Notes under the pieces: generated by a model
Told to the model about the DNA's origin: nothing
The model's input: the letters and a program-made list of their open reading frames with translations, nothing else
Databases searched by the model: none
Program-made: the position numbers and the translations under genes
DNA from: Anabaena subtropica FACHB-260
GTDB taxonomy: Bacteria > Cyanobacteriota > Cyanobacteriia > Cyanobacteriales > Nostocaceae
Direction of reading: 5' to 3'
Assembly: GCF_014697105.1 (NCBI RefSeq)
Contig: NZ_JACJRF010000001.1
Span: 1 to 64,000 of the forward strand
Length of the DNA stretch: 64,000 bases
Part shown: piece by piece, positions 19,113 to 28,242 of the stretch
Layout: each line of letters begins with the position of its first letter
Position numbering within the stretch: position 1 is the first letter of the stretch

Positions 19113-20297
19113 ATGAAAAAAGACTTCATGTTTACATCTGAATCAGTCACAGAGGGGCATCCTGATAAACTTTGTGATCAGATTAGTGATGCGATCGTAG
19201 ATCGTTTTTTACAACAAGACCCCTATGCTAGAGTCATTACCGAATGCGCTGCATCTACAGGTATCGTCTTTATTGCTGCCAGATTTGAACCCAATACTAA
19301 TGTAGATTTCACGAACATAGCCAGACAAGTTATTGATCAGGTAGGTTATGAACAGAAGGAATTTAACGGCAAAAATTGTAGTATTTTGACTAGTTTAAAA
19401 GAATTATCTCCTGATCCATATCACTTATTTAATGAACACAAATTATCTGATGCAGAAATAGAGCAAATTACTGTTACCAACCAAGCAACAGTATTTGGTT
19501 TTGCTTGTAATCAAACACATACCTTAATGCCATTACCAATCTGGTTGGCACACAAACTAGCCAGACAAATTAGTAAAGTCAAACAGCAAAATATCTTAAG
19601 TTATCTGACACCTGATGGCAAAACTCAAGTAGGAGTTGAATATAAAAATCGCCGTCCTTACAGAATCCATAGTATTACCGTAGTTGCCAGCCAAAATAAA
19701 GCAGGAAAACCAGAATTAAAGCAATTGCAGGATGATATTAGAGAAACAGTAATTTATCCTGTATTTGCCGATGAAGATATTAAACCAGATGCAAAAACCC
19801 GGATATTTATTAACCCCGATGGCCCCTTTATAATTGGCGGCCCGGCGGTACATTCTGGCTTAACAGGAAGAAAAAATGCTATAGATACCTATGGTGAATA
19901 TTCCAAACATAGTGGTTCGGCTTTGAGTGGTAAAGACCCCATCAGAATAGATAGAGTAGGTGCTTATGTTGCTCGTTATGCTGCGAAAAATGTTGTAGCT
20001 GCAAACTTAGCTGATGAATGTGAAGTACAACTAAGTTATTCTATCGGACTTTCTCGACCTGTGAGCGTGCAAGTAGAAACTTTTGGTACAGGGAAGATAT
20101 CAGATGAAGATATCACGATGTTATTAGAAAAGCATTTTGATTTTCGGCTAGCGGGTATACTAAAACAATTTAATTTAAGACATTTACCCTCATTAACTAA
20201 AGGTGGCTTTTATAGAAAACTAGCTGCTTATGGTCATGTAGGTAGACAGGATATAGAACTACCTTGGGAGAAAACAGATAAAGTGGATATGTTTTGA
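19113..20297 (+). CDS. Diverged S-adenosylmethionine synthetase-like protein (MetK paralogue)
   Basis: 394 residues with MetK homology over its length. Kept: TEGHPDK (15-19), the PDGKTQV block (residues 167-173), SGLTGRK, and SGKDP with K274. Changed: the family hexapeptide GAGDQG reads TVTNQA (120-125), replacing its conserved Asp with Asn, and the Asp just before CGLTGRK is His (H247). In E. coli MetK these Asp residues lie in the active site, from memory. It is therefore a paralogue of doubtful or altered activity, not obviously the housekeeping enzyme. It lies 34 bases after the P-type ATPase on the same strand, so co-transcription is likely. I leave the symbol empty because it may not make S-adenosylmethionine. 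Confidence 0.85.
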   Translation: MKKDFMFTSESVTEGHPDKLCDQISDAIVDRFLQQDPYARVITECAASTGIVFIAARFEPNTNVDFTNIARQVIDQVGYEQKEFNGKNCSILTSLKELSPDPYHLFNEHKLSDAEIEQITVTNQATVFGFACNQTHTLMPLPIWLAHKLARQISKVKQQNILSYLTPDGKTQVGVEYKNRRPYRIHSITVVASQNKAGKPELKQLQDDIRETVIYPVFADEDIKPDAKTRIFINPDGPFIIGGPAVHSGLTGRKNAIDTYGEYSKHSGSALSGKDPIRIDRVGAYVARYAAKNVVAANLADECEVQLSYSIGLSRPVSVQVETFGTGKISDEDITMLLEKHFDFRLAGILKQFNLRHLPSLTKGGFYRKLAAYGHVGRQDIELPWEKTDKVDMF

Positions 20298-20351
20298 GGT
20301 ATTACTCAAATCTTGAAAAAAGAAGGCGACAGATACCCATAACCAAAGCTT

Positions 20352-20374
20352 TATCTTACAGATATTGTAAGATA
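20352..20374. repeat. Perfect 9-bp hairpin in front of a TnpB-like remnant
   Basis: TATCTTACA, 5-base loop GATAT, TGTAAGATA. It lies 5 bases before the ATG of the TnpB-like remnant and could be the left-end hairpin of an IS200/IS605-type element or a terminator for the MetK-like gene. The first reading is favoured by the remnant that follows. Confidence 0.55.
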
Positions 20375-20379
20375 CAGTC

Positions 20380-20517
20380 ATGTCAGAACTAACCTTAACA
20401 TTAAAACTACCTTTTTATCGACTAAATCAAGTAAAAGCCCTTGAGCTTGAAAGACTAACTACCATCAATACTCAAGTGGCTAACGACTTGCTTTTAATCG
20501 ATTTACTTTATCCATGA
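20380..20517 (+). pseudogene. N-terminal remnant of an IS605-family TnpB-like protein
   Basis: A 45-codon ORF, ATG to TGA: SELTLTLKLPFYRLNQVKA, then a segment with INTQVANDLLL. The opening 'LTLKLPFYRLN...A...VANDLL' is like the start of a cyanobacterial TnpB/OrfB accessory nuclease of IS200/IS605-family elements. The rest of the roughly 400-residue protein is missing, so it is a relic. The assignment rests on a short match from memory. Confidence 0.5.
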
Positions 20518-20701
20518 TATGAAAGCGATCGCCCTTCCCTCATGCCCAAATTCTTCAAAAAATCAGTAGTGTAGAAAGCACTTTGTCTAGTATTATTTAA
20601 TATCTACCTTCTAAAATTTTCAAAGAAAATATTTTATGCACCCGCCTCGTAATGTTGTTTTATTAATCACTCATAGTAGTGATTAGGAGTTACGCATTGT
20701 G
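20518..20701. other. Intergenic DNA after the TnpB-like remnant
   Basis: No ORF is seen. It includes a 'ttaggagttacgcattg' sequence, a form that recurs between genes in Nostoc-like genomes. Confidence 0.4.
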
Positions 20702-23700
20702 CTAAAATTTATTGCAGATTTGACGATCGCTATCTTCCAAAGCTGTGTTATTTTTCAAATAGTCTTTTACCATAGTGCAAGCATAATCTAGTACATCTAA
20801 CTGGAGAATTTGCGGTAAATTCCACAGAATCAGTGTGTTGTCATCACCACCTGAAGCCAGCATTACTCCATCCCGGCTGATAGCAATTTTCCTAATGGCG
20901 GCGGTATGTCCTGAAAGAGTCGTTAGTTCTGTACCATCAAGTTTCCAAAGCTTGACGGTAGCATCCACACTACCAGAAGCCAGTATTTTGCTGTCAGGAC
21001 TAAATGCTATTCCCCAAATTGCAGCTGTGTGACCTTTAAATGTTTTGAGTAACTTACCATCAATTGTCCACAGCTTAACTGTATTATCCCCACTTCCAGA
21101 AGCGACCATTTTCCCATCAGGACTAAAGGCAACTCTCCAAACTGCTGCGGAGTGTCCAACGAGGGTTGTCAGCAACTTACCATCTAGTGTCCACAGCTTC
21201 ACAGTGGCATCAGCACTGGCTGAAGCAACCATTTTCCCATCAGGACTAAAGGCAACTTGCCAAACTTCGGCTTGATGTCCTTTGAGAATCTGCGGTGCAG
21301 GCTGATTGATATTCCATATCTGAGCAATCTTGTCAACATTTGCAATGGCGATCGCTTGACCATCGGGACTTAATACTGCTCCTGTAATTTTGCCATGAAT
21401 ATCTTTGTAAGTAGCAACCTTCGTACCATCTCGCCGCTTGAGTGTAACTTTATCATCGTAATCGGGAAGAGCCATTAACTTGCCATCTTCACTGAATGAA
21501 ACCTCGAATACTACTTTCTTTTGTGTCAAACTTTTCAGCAATTTGCCTTGACGACTCCAAAATTTAGCAGTGTTTTCGTGACTAGCTGTAGCGATGGTAG
21601 AACTGTCGGAGGTAATTGCTATTGACCAAATACCCGCACCATGAGCAATCATATTTTTTTGGAATGGATTCTCACTTTGCCAGAGTCTGACAATGCTTTC
21701 AGCACCCGCCGAAGCAATAAAGCTACCGTCAGAACTAAAACTCACTCCCCAAACAGAGGCACTATGACCTCTTAGCGTCCTCAGTTGTGTACCATCAATG
21801 TTCCACAGTTTGATTGTTTTGTCGAGGCTGGCAGAGGCAATGGTTTGACCATCTGGACTAAAAGTAACTGCCGAAATTCCAGCACTATGACCCAGCAAAG
21901 TTTTATCAAGACGATAGCTGCCATTTGTGCTATCTCGCCGCCAAAGTTTGACAGCTTTATCTTCACTCGCCGAAGCAAGTGTCTGGCCGTCAGGACTGAA
22001 AGCTACTCCCACAACCCAACCTGTATGACCCTTAAGCGTTTGTAGAGGTTTGGCGTTCTGCCAGCCTGAATTGTCTCGTTGCCAAAGTTTTATTGTCCCG
22101 TCTAGATTGGCAGCAGCAACTGTTTGACCATCGGGACTGAAAGCGACTCCCCAAAACCCTGCTCTGTAACCTGGAAAAGTTTTGAGTAAAGTCCCATCTT
22201 GCCGCCAGATTCTTACCGTTTTGTCCCAACCAGCAGAGGCTAGAAACTGACCATCCCGACTAAAGGCGACTCCCCAAACTGAAGCAGTGTGACCTTTAAA
22301 AGTCTGAAGTAAAGTGCTGTCTCGTTTCCAAAGTTTAATAGTACCATCCTCGCTTGCCGAGGCCAGCATTTGGCCATCGGGACTAAATTTAACTGATCTA
22401 ACTGCTCCCTTATGACCTTTGAGAGTGGCAATTTCTTTACCATCTCGTTGCCAAAGCTTGATTGTTCTGTCCATACTGACTGAAGCGATTAAAGAACTGT
22501 CAGGACTGACATCTACTGCCATAACAGATGCGTTATGACCCCATAAACGGTTGTACTCATCTGTACCATAAACAGCTTGCCGCAGTACATTGTCCGCCTG
22601 ATTTTTAATATCTTCATTGGGATTTTCTAGTTTTTGGAGTTGATGTTTGGCTTTAATTGCTTCTACGAGCGCATCTAAAGAGCGATTTGAGGCGAACATT
22701 CCCTCGGAAGAAGATATGAGTGCGCGAATTTCGCTGTTTTTGGCTTGAGTTTCACTGGTTTTGGTTTGGCGGTATAAAATGTAAATTCCGATAGCCAAGC
22801 TGCTAGAAATTAGGAACTTAATACACATTCCCATCAGCAGCAATCTTTGTAATTTAGTAGCTTTTTTTTCTTGTACTAATCTGGCTTCTACTTCTTGTAA
22901 CCTTGCTGCTTCTAATGTTGTTCGGATTTCTTTCTGTTCATATTCTTGACTAGCAGTAAAAAAATGATAATCCAAATTGCTCAAACTTTTGCCTTGCGAC
23001 CAATTTTGAGCATCTTTTAGTGCCTGTCCCCGCAGTAAACGTGACTCGTCTTGATAACCGGATGCTACCCAAGCATTAAATATTTGCGAGTAAGGACGCA
23101 AATTATCTAACTGTCTGATTACCCATTGGTGATTGAAAACATGGCGATAAATAGGATTTTTAATTTTGAGATAGCCGTTCTGCTTTTGGACTAAACCAGA
23201 CAACAATAGTTCTGTTTGTTCTTGACTATCATCGACCGCTATAGGTAAAGTACCCGCCTCCGCTTGTAACACTAGCTGATAAATACCTAACAACCTGCCA
23301 GCACGTTGTTCGTTGAACAAAAGGCGATCGCGAATGGTGCGTAGGTGTTCTGGTTCATCTTTTCCTTCCCAGTGTTGAATAATATGCTTTTGTACCAGTT
23401 GCTCTACCCAATACCCTGCTGTGGCTGGAGGCAAATCAATTTTATGCTTTGGTCTTTCCCATGCAGCTTGCACCACTAAATGACAAAGTTTTTGCGTCAA
23501 AAAAGGTTGTCCACCTGTCCAGTCAATAATTTTCTGTAATACTGCTTGCGGTTGACTGACTACTTCTTCTAACCCTGTGAGTAATGGTGTAGCTTCATCG
23601 AGTGTAAAACCATACAACTGAATTGCCATACCAATGTTAAAGGGTGTGCGACGCTTATCAGTAATTAGGTCAGATGGACTAACCACCCCAAACAGCGCAA

Positions 23701-24226
23701 ATCCTAAACGTTGAAATTTTGGGTCGTGCGCTCTTTGGTTATAACAATGACGAATCCAGGCAAAAAAGTCACTAACTGAAAAATTTAAGCTCAACAAACT
23801 ATCGATTTCATCAATAAAGATAAAAATTCGATCACCTTGTTTTTGCGACAGTAAAATCTCTTCTAAAAACTGATTTAATTTCTGTATAGGAGACAAACCT
23901 GCCTGCATCTCCCACCATTGTTTAAAATTAAATTCTTGGGTCAAATTCAAGCCATAAAAAAGACTGATAATGATCCCTTTGTACCATTGTTCTGTTGTTG
24001 TATTCTCACTACCTAAGCGTGTAACATCGATATAAATACAGCTATGACCCTCTTTCGTTAGATGAGCGCTTGTACGATGTAGTAAGGATGATTTACCCAT
24101 TTGGCGAGAATTGAACACATAACAAAAATCACCAGCTTTTAAGCTGGCATAGAGTTGTTTATCCGCCTGACGGATAACGTAGTTCGGATCATTACTAGGG
24201 AGACTGCCACCAACCTGATATTTCAT
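20702..24226 (-). CDS. AAA-like NTPase fused to 14 WD40 repeats
   Basis: 1174 residues. An AAA-like NTPase domain (AAA_35/PF14516-like) fills about 1-330: Walker A in FNSRQMGKSS (about 39-47) and Walker B in RIFIFIDEIDSLL (about 133-146). A hydrophobic segment near 470 (FLISSSLAIGIYILYR) is probably a membrane anchor, followed by a short coiled stretch. From about 560 to 1130 I count 14 WD40-type units (GH...V...FSPDG...A.AS.D.T.KLW), two of them degenerate (TQKKVVF, KDIHGKI), which fits two seven-bladed propellers. Such proteins are scaffold or signalling NTPases of the STAND type; the ligand is unknown. A second protein with the same NTPase domain is encoded upstream on the same strand. Confidence 0.9.
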   Translation of the reverse strand: MKYQVGGSLPSNDPNYVIRQADKQLYASLKAGDFCYVFNSRQMGKSSLLHRTSAHLTKEGHSCIYIDVTRLGSENTTTEQWYKGIIISLFYGLNLTQEFNFKQWWEMQAGLSPIQKLNQFLEEILLSQKQGDRIFIFIDEIDSLLSLNFSVSDFFAWIRHCYNQRAHDPKFQRLGFALFGVVSPSDLITDKRRTPFNIGMAIQLYGFTLDEATPLLTGLEEVVSQPQAVLQKIIDWTGGQPFLTQKLCHLVVQAAWERPKHKIDLPPATAGYWVEQLVQKHIIQHWEGKDEPEHLRTIRDRLLFNEQRAGRLLGIYQLVLQAEAGTLPIAVDDSQEQTELLLSGLVQKQNGYLKIKNPIYRHVFNHQWVIRQLDNLRPYSQIFNAWVASGYQDESRLLRGQALKDAQNWSQGKSLSNLDYHFFTASQEYEQKEIRTTLEAARLQEVEARLVQEKKATKLQRLLLMGMCIKFLISSSLAIGIYILYRQTKTSETQAKNSEIRALISSSEGMFASNRSLDALVEAIKAKHQLQKLENPNEDIKNQADNVLRQAVYGTDEYNRLWGHNASVMAVDVSPDSSLIASVSMDRTIKLWQRDGKEIATLKGHKGAVRSVKFSPDGQMLASASEDGTIKLWKRDSTLLQTFKGHTASVWGVAFSRDGQFLASAGWDKTVRIWRQDGTLLKTFPGYRAGFWGVAFSPDGQTVAAANLDGTIKLWQRDNSGWQNAKPLQTLKGHTGWVVGVAFSPDGQTLASASEDKAVKLWRRDSTNGSYRLDKTLLGHSAGISAVTFSPDGQTIASASLDKTIKLWNIDGTQLRTLRGHSASVWGVSFSSDGSFIASAGAESIVRLWQSENPFQKNMIAHGAGIWSIAITSDSSTIATASHENTAKFWSRQGKLLKSLTQKKVVFEVSFSEDGKLMALPDYDDKVTLKRRDGTKVATYKDIHGKITGAVLSPDGQAIAIANVDKIAQIWNINQPAPQILKGHQAEVWQVAFSPDGKMVASASADATVKLWTLDGKLLTTLVGHSAAVWRVAFSPDGKMVASGSGDNTVKLWTIDGKLLKTFKGHTAAIWGIAFSPDSKILASGSVDATVKLWKLDGTELTTLSGHTAAIRKIAISRDGVMLASGGDDNTLILWNLPQILQLDVLDYACTMVKDYLKNNTALEDSDRQICNKF

Positions 24227-24879
24227 GTTACTTTAGGCAAGAAAAAAATTATAATAGCAATTCAATATGAAGAGGCATATAATTAGCCTGATCATTTTAT
24301 GTATGCCTCCAGAGTTCTAGTCTAAGGGCGTTAATGTGCAATTTTTCATAGAATAGGTATAATTTCTATAGTTAATACTGACATTTAAAAGTTAGCAATA
24401 ACATCATTTCAACAGCATAATACTATAAAATAATTATTTTTTTTAGGCACATTAATTGCCTATCTTTTGTCTTAAATATCTTAAATGTCTTAAATGTCTT
24501 AAATGTCTCTATTTTTTAAAAAATTAATGCTTTAACTGTCTTAAATTTCCTTTAAATTTCATTACGAAAATAAGATTATATTGCCAGGTAGATTTCCAGC
24601 GACTTTCCTCGCGGCATTCATATATGGAATTAAATAAATTTCTCCTAAAAAAAGCAATTAAAAACTTTTGGTAAGGGAAAAAGGAAGAACAAAGAAAACC
24701 GAAAATTATAAAAATATTCCTCTTCTTTCCTACTCTGAAATATTAGTGGATTTCCTGTCCCCCATTGGCAGGTTGTAAGCATTGAACCTCATCAATGCTT
24801 CCACCATAAGCCATACCTGATTTCCTGGGATTTTTATAGGGATTGATGATCTTAAAATCTGCGTGATTAGGCAAATTGC
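24227..24879. other. Intergenic region between the two AAA-like genes
   Basis: About 650 A/T-rich bases. It contains a tandem 9-base repeat (24469-24509) and otherwise no coding signal. Confidence 0.5.
24469..24509. repeat. Tandem 9-base repeat (GTCTTAAAT)
   Basis: Four head-to-tail copies of (G/A)TCTTAAAT plus a partial fifth; a further CTGTCTTAAATTT lies near 24536-24547. The repeat is upstream of the WD40-NTPase gene (minus strand), within its likely promoter region. Confidence 0.85.
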
Positions 24880-26244
24880 TTAAACCATTGTGGAAAAATG
24901 CTTGGAAAAATAAGCGCGATAGAGTTCACAACGCGGTACGATGCGATCGCCTTCAAAGTCAATTAATCCTAGACTTTCTAGTTTATAAGCATCTATAGGA
25001 TCAATAACAACACTTTGATTGGCTGCAACTAGTTTAGTATATACTCTGACTAAATTAGGATTAGCTTGTAATTTTACCCAATGTTGCTGTAAATGATGGC
25101 GGTAAATGCCACCATTGGTAATCGCTTCTTGGATTAACTCTCCTAAAGTCATAGTCCCAGAGCTAAGATAATACAACGCAAGTTGAATCAGTGCCGGATG
25201 ACCGCCAACAACAGACCTCAACTTTGCCGATTCTTTACCATCTGTCCACTGTAGCCCATAGCGTCTAGCCAAATCTTCTACCTGTTGCTGGGTAAATTCA
25301 TGCAGACGAATAGGTAATCCGATGTTAAATGGGGAGTGGTTAATATCTGGAGAAATATAGTGTTCTGTGGAGTAAACCACTACTAATCTCAGCTTGTGCC
25401 AATTGTGATTTTGTCGTGCTTCCTCGCACCAAGAACGCAATAAGGCAAAAAAATCACCAGCAATGTGAGGATACTCAAAAAAGCGATCAACATCGCTCAA
25501 CACCAAAACTATAGGGCTATTACTCTGTTTGAGAATATAGTTTTGCAAATACAAGCTACAACTCAACTTACAACCAACTTCTTCATCCCATAGCTCATCA
25601 AGATTGATATTAATCCCTAATTGTTTGGCAATTTGCCAACAAAGACAACGCAAAAGCTTATTTAAGTCAGTAAAACATTGGCTATCAATCTGGCTGCACT
25701 TGATATGGACTGTATGATATTTTTGTGTCTTGGCAAAGGCACAAACACGCAGCACCAAAGAAGTTTTACCCATCTGTCTGGGGGCCCGAATCCGAATTAC
25801 GCAGCCTGTTTGAGTCACTTGTTGATATACTAGTTCCTCTATTGGCGGACGCTCAACATAGAAAGGCGAATCTAGAGGTACAGCTCCATTCGGATATGAC
25901 CAATGATTTTCTACTTGTATGGACGAACTCTCTGACAAAAAACCGGATATTTCGGTTTCATTCTCTTGGTTTAAAAGTGTGTAATCTTCTTCATTTATTT
26001 CTAAGTTAAAGGCACTAAAGCACAATTTTAAAGTTTTTTGATCTATACTTGCACTCAAAGACCATAATCGACTTAGCGTTTTAGCTGAAATGTTGATTTG
26101 TCTGCTTAATTCCTCTAAAGTTAAGCGATCGCCTTTATTTTCTAATATCTCCCAAGCTAAAATCGCTTCTTGTAATCGTTGTAGTCCGGTAGGAGTTAAT
26201 ACAACACCGCGTTTTCTCTTACTCTTTGTTTGGTGTAGTTTCAT
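24880..26244 (-). CDS. AAA-like NTPase with N-terminal helix-turn-helix
   Basis: 454 residues. The N-terminus (about 12-95) is a small helical domain with an HTH-like segment LTLEELSRQINISAKTLSRLW (42-62), as in the 'vWA/AAA-associated' N-terminal domains of cyanobacterial NTPases. The AAA-like (AAA_35) domain follows, with Walker A RAPRQMGKTS (153-162) and Walker B VLVLSDVDRFFEYP (about 243-256). No WD40 or other effector is attached. It resembles the NTPase part of the neighbouring WD40 protein but diverges elsewhere. It may sense a ligand or bind DNA; the real role is unknown. Confidence 0.85.
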   Translation of the reverse strand: MKLHQTKSKRKRGVVLTPTGLQRLQEAILAWEILENKGDRLTLEELSRQINISAKTLSRLWSLSASIDQKTLKLCFSAFNLEINEEDYTLLNQENETEISGFLSESSSIQVENHWSYPNGAVPLDSPFYVERPPIEELVYQQVTQTGCVIRIRAPRQMGKTSLVLRVCAFAKTQKYHTVHIKCSQIDSQCFTDLNKLLRCLCWQIAKQLGININLDELWDEEVGCKLSCSLYLQNYILKQSNSPIVLVLSDVDRFFEYPHIAGDFFALLRSWCEEARQNHNWHKLRLVVVYSTEHYISPDINHSPFNIGLPIRLHEFTQQQVEDLARRYGLQWTDGKESAKLRSVVGGHPALIQLALYYLSSGTMTLGELIQEAITNGGIYRHHLQQHWVKLQANPNLVRVYTKLVAANQSVVIDPIDAYKLESLGLIDFEGDRIVPRCELYRAYFSKHFSTMV

Positions 26245-26980
26245 AGGTTATGTACGAACAACTTTTTGTCGACACACAATCTACTTGGTAGATGCTGATT
26301 ATCCAATTGCTGTGCGTCAAATATTTAACAATTTTAATTTGAACAATAGCCACTTTTAGGAGCAAAAATGCTGCATAAAAATTAGCCAGATTTTACTCAA
26401 GCTACTTAGAGTTGTAAATCAAATTTGTTGCACAATAAGCTAAAAAGCTAAATTTTAGATAAATCTAGAATTTAACAATTCTTAAGATTTGAGCCAATTT
26501 AGACTTTACTGAGCAACAAATTTTTTGGTCAATTTATTAACTACCATTTTAATTTACTTCATATATTTACCTATAATTTTGAAATTTTCATGAACCTCTC
26601 TATGCCAATTATAGAGTCTTTTCATACATCAACTGACGGTATATTAACATGACGTGAGTTCGGCGGGAATTGGTGAACGGTATCAGAATTTTGGCTCAAT
26701 GCCATTGTGCCGCTTTGTACTTCAATTCCTTACGTCCCCTACTTGTTCAATCAAAAGCATTCATGACAAGGATTTCAAGCCAAATGGTGGAATTTTTTAT
26801 GAATCATTGCTATACCCCTTGATGAAACGGTAGCAATTGTTGCTAATGGCACAAGGCATTAGCAGTAAGATTTCTGGATGAACTTTGGTAAAAACTTCCC
26901 ACTTGAAGCAGACACTGAAATTTTTACTCACAATTTGGGAAATTTGATAGTAACTGCTGTTGATGCAACGCAAAAGATAA
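26245..26980. other. Intergenic region, no gene supported
   Basis: About 736 bases. The stretch 26645-26760 (starting tgacgtgagttcggcg) is less A/T-rich than its surroundings and might be a leftover of an insertion sequence, but no transposase reading frame or clear inverted ends are visible. Confidence 0.4.
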
Positions 26981-27286
26981 ATGATGAATTGCAATAATTT
27001 CCAGAAATTAGTAGCACTTGCAAATGAACACGGGATTAATTGCCAGGCAACCCCAGAACAGTGCTTGGTTGCATCCTTACCTGGATACGATGATTTCTTA
27101 TTAGCTTTTACTTGGTCTGGTGCGGTTGAAGGAGAATCACCAGAACATGAATTAATAGCAATTAGTGTACAGGATATTACTCAAGAAAGAATGGTGGCAG
27201 CTTGGCAGATTCCTACTTATTTATTTGGCTACGTTTTAAGGCAAGCACAGATGCTTGTAGCTGCTCATATAGATTTTATGAGATGA
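26981..27286 (+). CDS. Small hypothetical protein
   Basis: A 101-residue acidic soluble protein, not recognised. It starts with two ATG codons in tandem. It contains HGINCQATPEQCLVASLPG and a Trp-rich middle, with no membrane segment or known motif. Coding is plausible from length and codon use; the function is unknown. Confidence 0.6.
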   Translation: MMNCNNFQKLVALANEHGINCQATPEQCLVASLPGYDDFLLAFTWSGAVEGESPEHELIAISVQDITQERMVAAWQIPTYLFGYVLRQAQMLVAAHIDFMR

Positions 27287-27612
27287 CAGATAAACTATAG
27301 CCCAAAGCTATATCTATACTCTCTAAGTTCCAAATTCTTACCTAAGATACTGACAGGAGTCGTATCCTTAGTATACTGTCAGATACTATCATGAACCCTG
27401 ATTGTTCAATTTGGGATTAGCTAGAATTTCAAGTGTTTTTCCAGCAGATACAGACTAGTTTTGGAGTTTCTGGCTCAATCTAGTTAAATCCTATCAACGA
27501 CATATTTCCATAAACAAACAAGTTGAGTTTAGGTACATATCTAAAGATAGATACAATGCACTATAAAAAAGTTTACATTTGTCGTGGGATGTAAAGAAAT
27601 TAATAAAAACAC
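27287..27612. other. Intergenic region upstream of the fasciclin gene
   Basis: 326 bases. An imperfect inverted repeat around CTGACAG (near 27350) and CTGTCAG (near 27376) is visible. Nothing else is supported. Confidence 0.4.
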
Positions 27613-28014
27613 ATGGCTGACATTGTTGATACTGCTGTAAACGCTGGCTCTTTCAACACACTAGTTGCTGCGGTTAAGGCCGCTGGGCTAGATGATACTC
27701 TCAAAGGTGTTGGACCATTCACAGTTTTTGCACCAACTGATGAGGCATTTGCTAAACTTCCAAAAGGTACGGTAGATTCTTTACTGAAAGATATTCCAAA
27801 GCTCAAGAAAATTCTGACTTATCATGTTGTTTCAGGCAAAGTTCTAGCAGCAGATGTAGTTAAGCTGAAGTCAGCTACTACTGTAGAGGGTTCAGATGTA
27901 AAAATTGACGCTTCTAATGGTGTCAAGATCAATGATGCAACTGTTGCAACACCGGATGTTGCTGCTGATAACGGTGTTATTCACGTAATTGACACAGTGT
28001 TGATTCCTGCGTAA
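27613..28014 (+). CDS. Fasciclin (FAS1) domain protein
   Basis: A 133-residue single FAS1 domain: [19 protein letters not shown], the H1 block [17 protein letters not shown], the central LTYHVV, and the H2 block [15 protein letters not shown]1 domains usually mediate adhesion outside the cell, but this one begins directly at the domain with no signal peptide, so it may be cytoplasmic or leave by another route. The gene is single and has its own strong terminator. Confidence 0.92.
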   Translation: MADIVDTAVNAGSFNTLVAAVKAAGLDDTLKGVGPFTVFAPTDEAFAKLPKGTVDSLLKDIPKLKKILTYHVVSGKVLAADVVKLKSATTVEGSDVKIDASNGVKINDATVATPDVAADNGVIHVIDTVLIPA

Positions 28015-28038
28015 ATAAACTCTGAAACAGAGAATAGT

Positions 28039-28084
28039 ATTAGTGGGGCGGTGATTCTAGATAATCATCGCCCCACTAATTTTA
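28039..28084 (+). terminator. Rho-independent terminator of the fasciclin gene
   Basis: A long hairpin: ATTAGTGGGGCG pairs with CGCCCCACTAAT, extended by an inner TGATT/ATCA pairing, and followed by tttta. It lies 25 bases after the stop codon. Confidence 0.85.
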
Positions 28085-28127
28085 CTAAAAAGAGCGATCG
28101 CGCCCTAGCATTTTCTCTCACTTAGTT

Positions 28128-28232
28128 AACTAGTACCGCAAGGCGGAAGTCAACAGTTAAAAGCCAAAAAAGGTATTCCAGGCTTTTGCGCCATTTAAAA
28201 TGGTATGTCAACTATGCCGTACAGTACTAGTT
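28128..28232. mobile_element. MITE-like element of about 105 bp
   Basis: Perfect 9-bp terminal inverted repeats AACTAGTAC / GTACTAGTT enclose an inner inverted pair AAAAGCC / GGCTTTT (28159-28165 and 28181-28187). It has no coding capacity. Its sequence (GCAAGGCGGAAGTCAAC near the left end) is of a type I associate with repeated elements in Nostocales, but copy number cannot be checked here. Confidence 0.6.
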
Positions 28233-28242
28233 GATGGCTTTT

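Noticed and set aside
24469-24509. Possible CRISPR array
   Set aside because: The 9-base units are directly tandem with no spacers.
26645-26760. Insertion-sequence remnant
   Set aside because: Base composition shifts, but no transposase frame or inverted ends could be found; kept only as a note in the gap entry.
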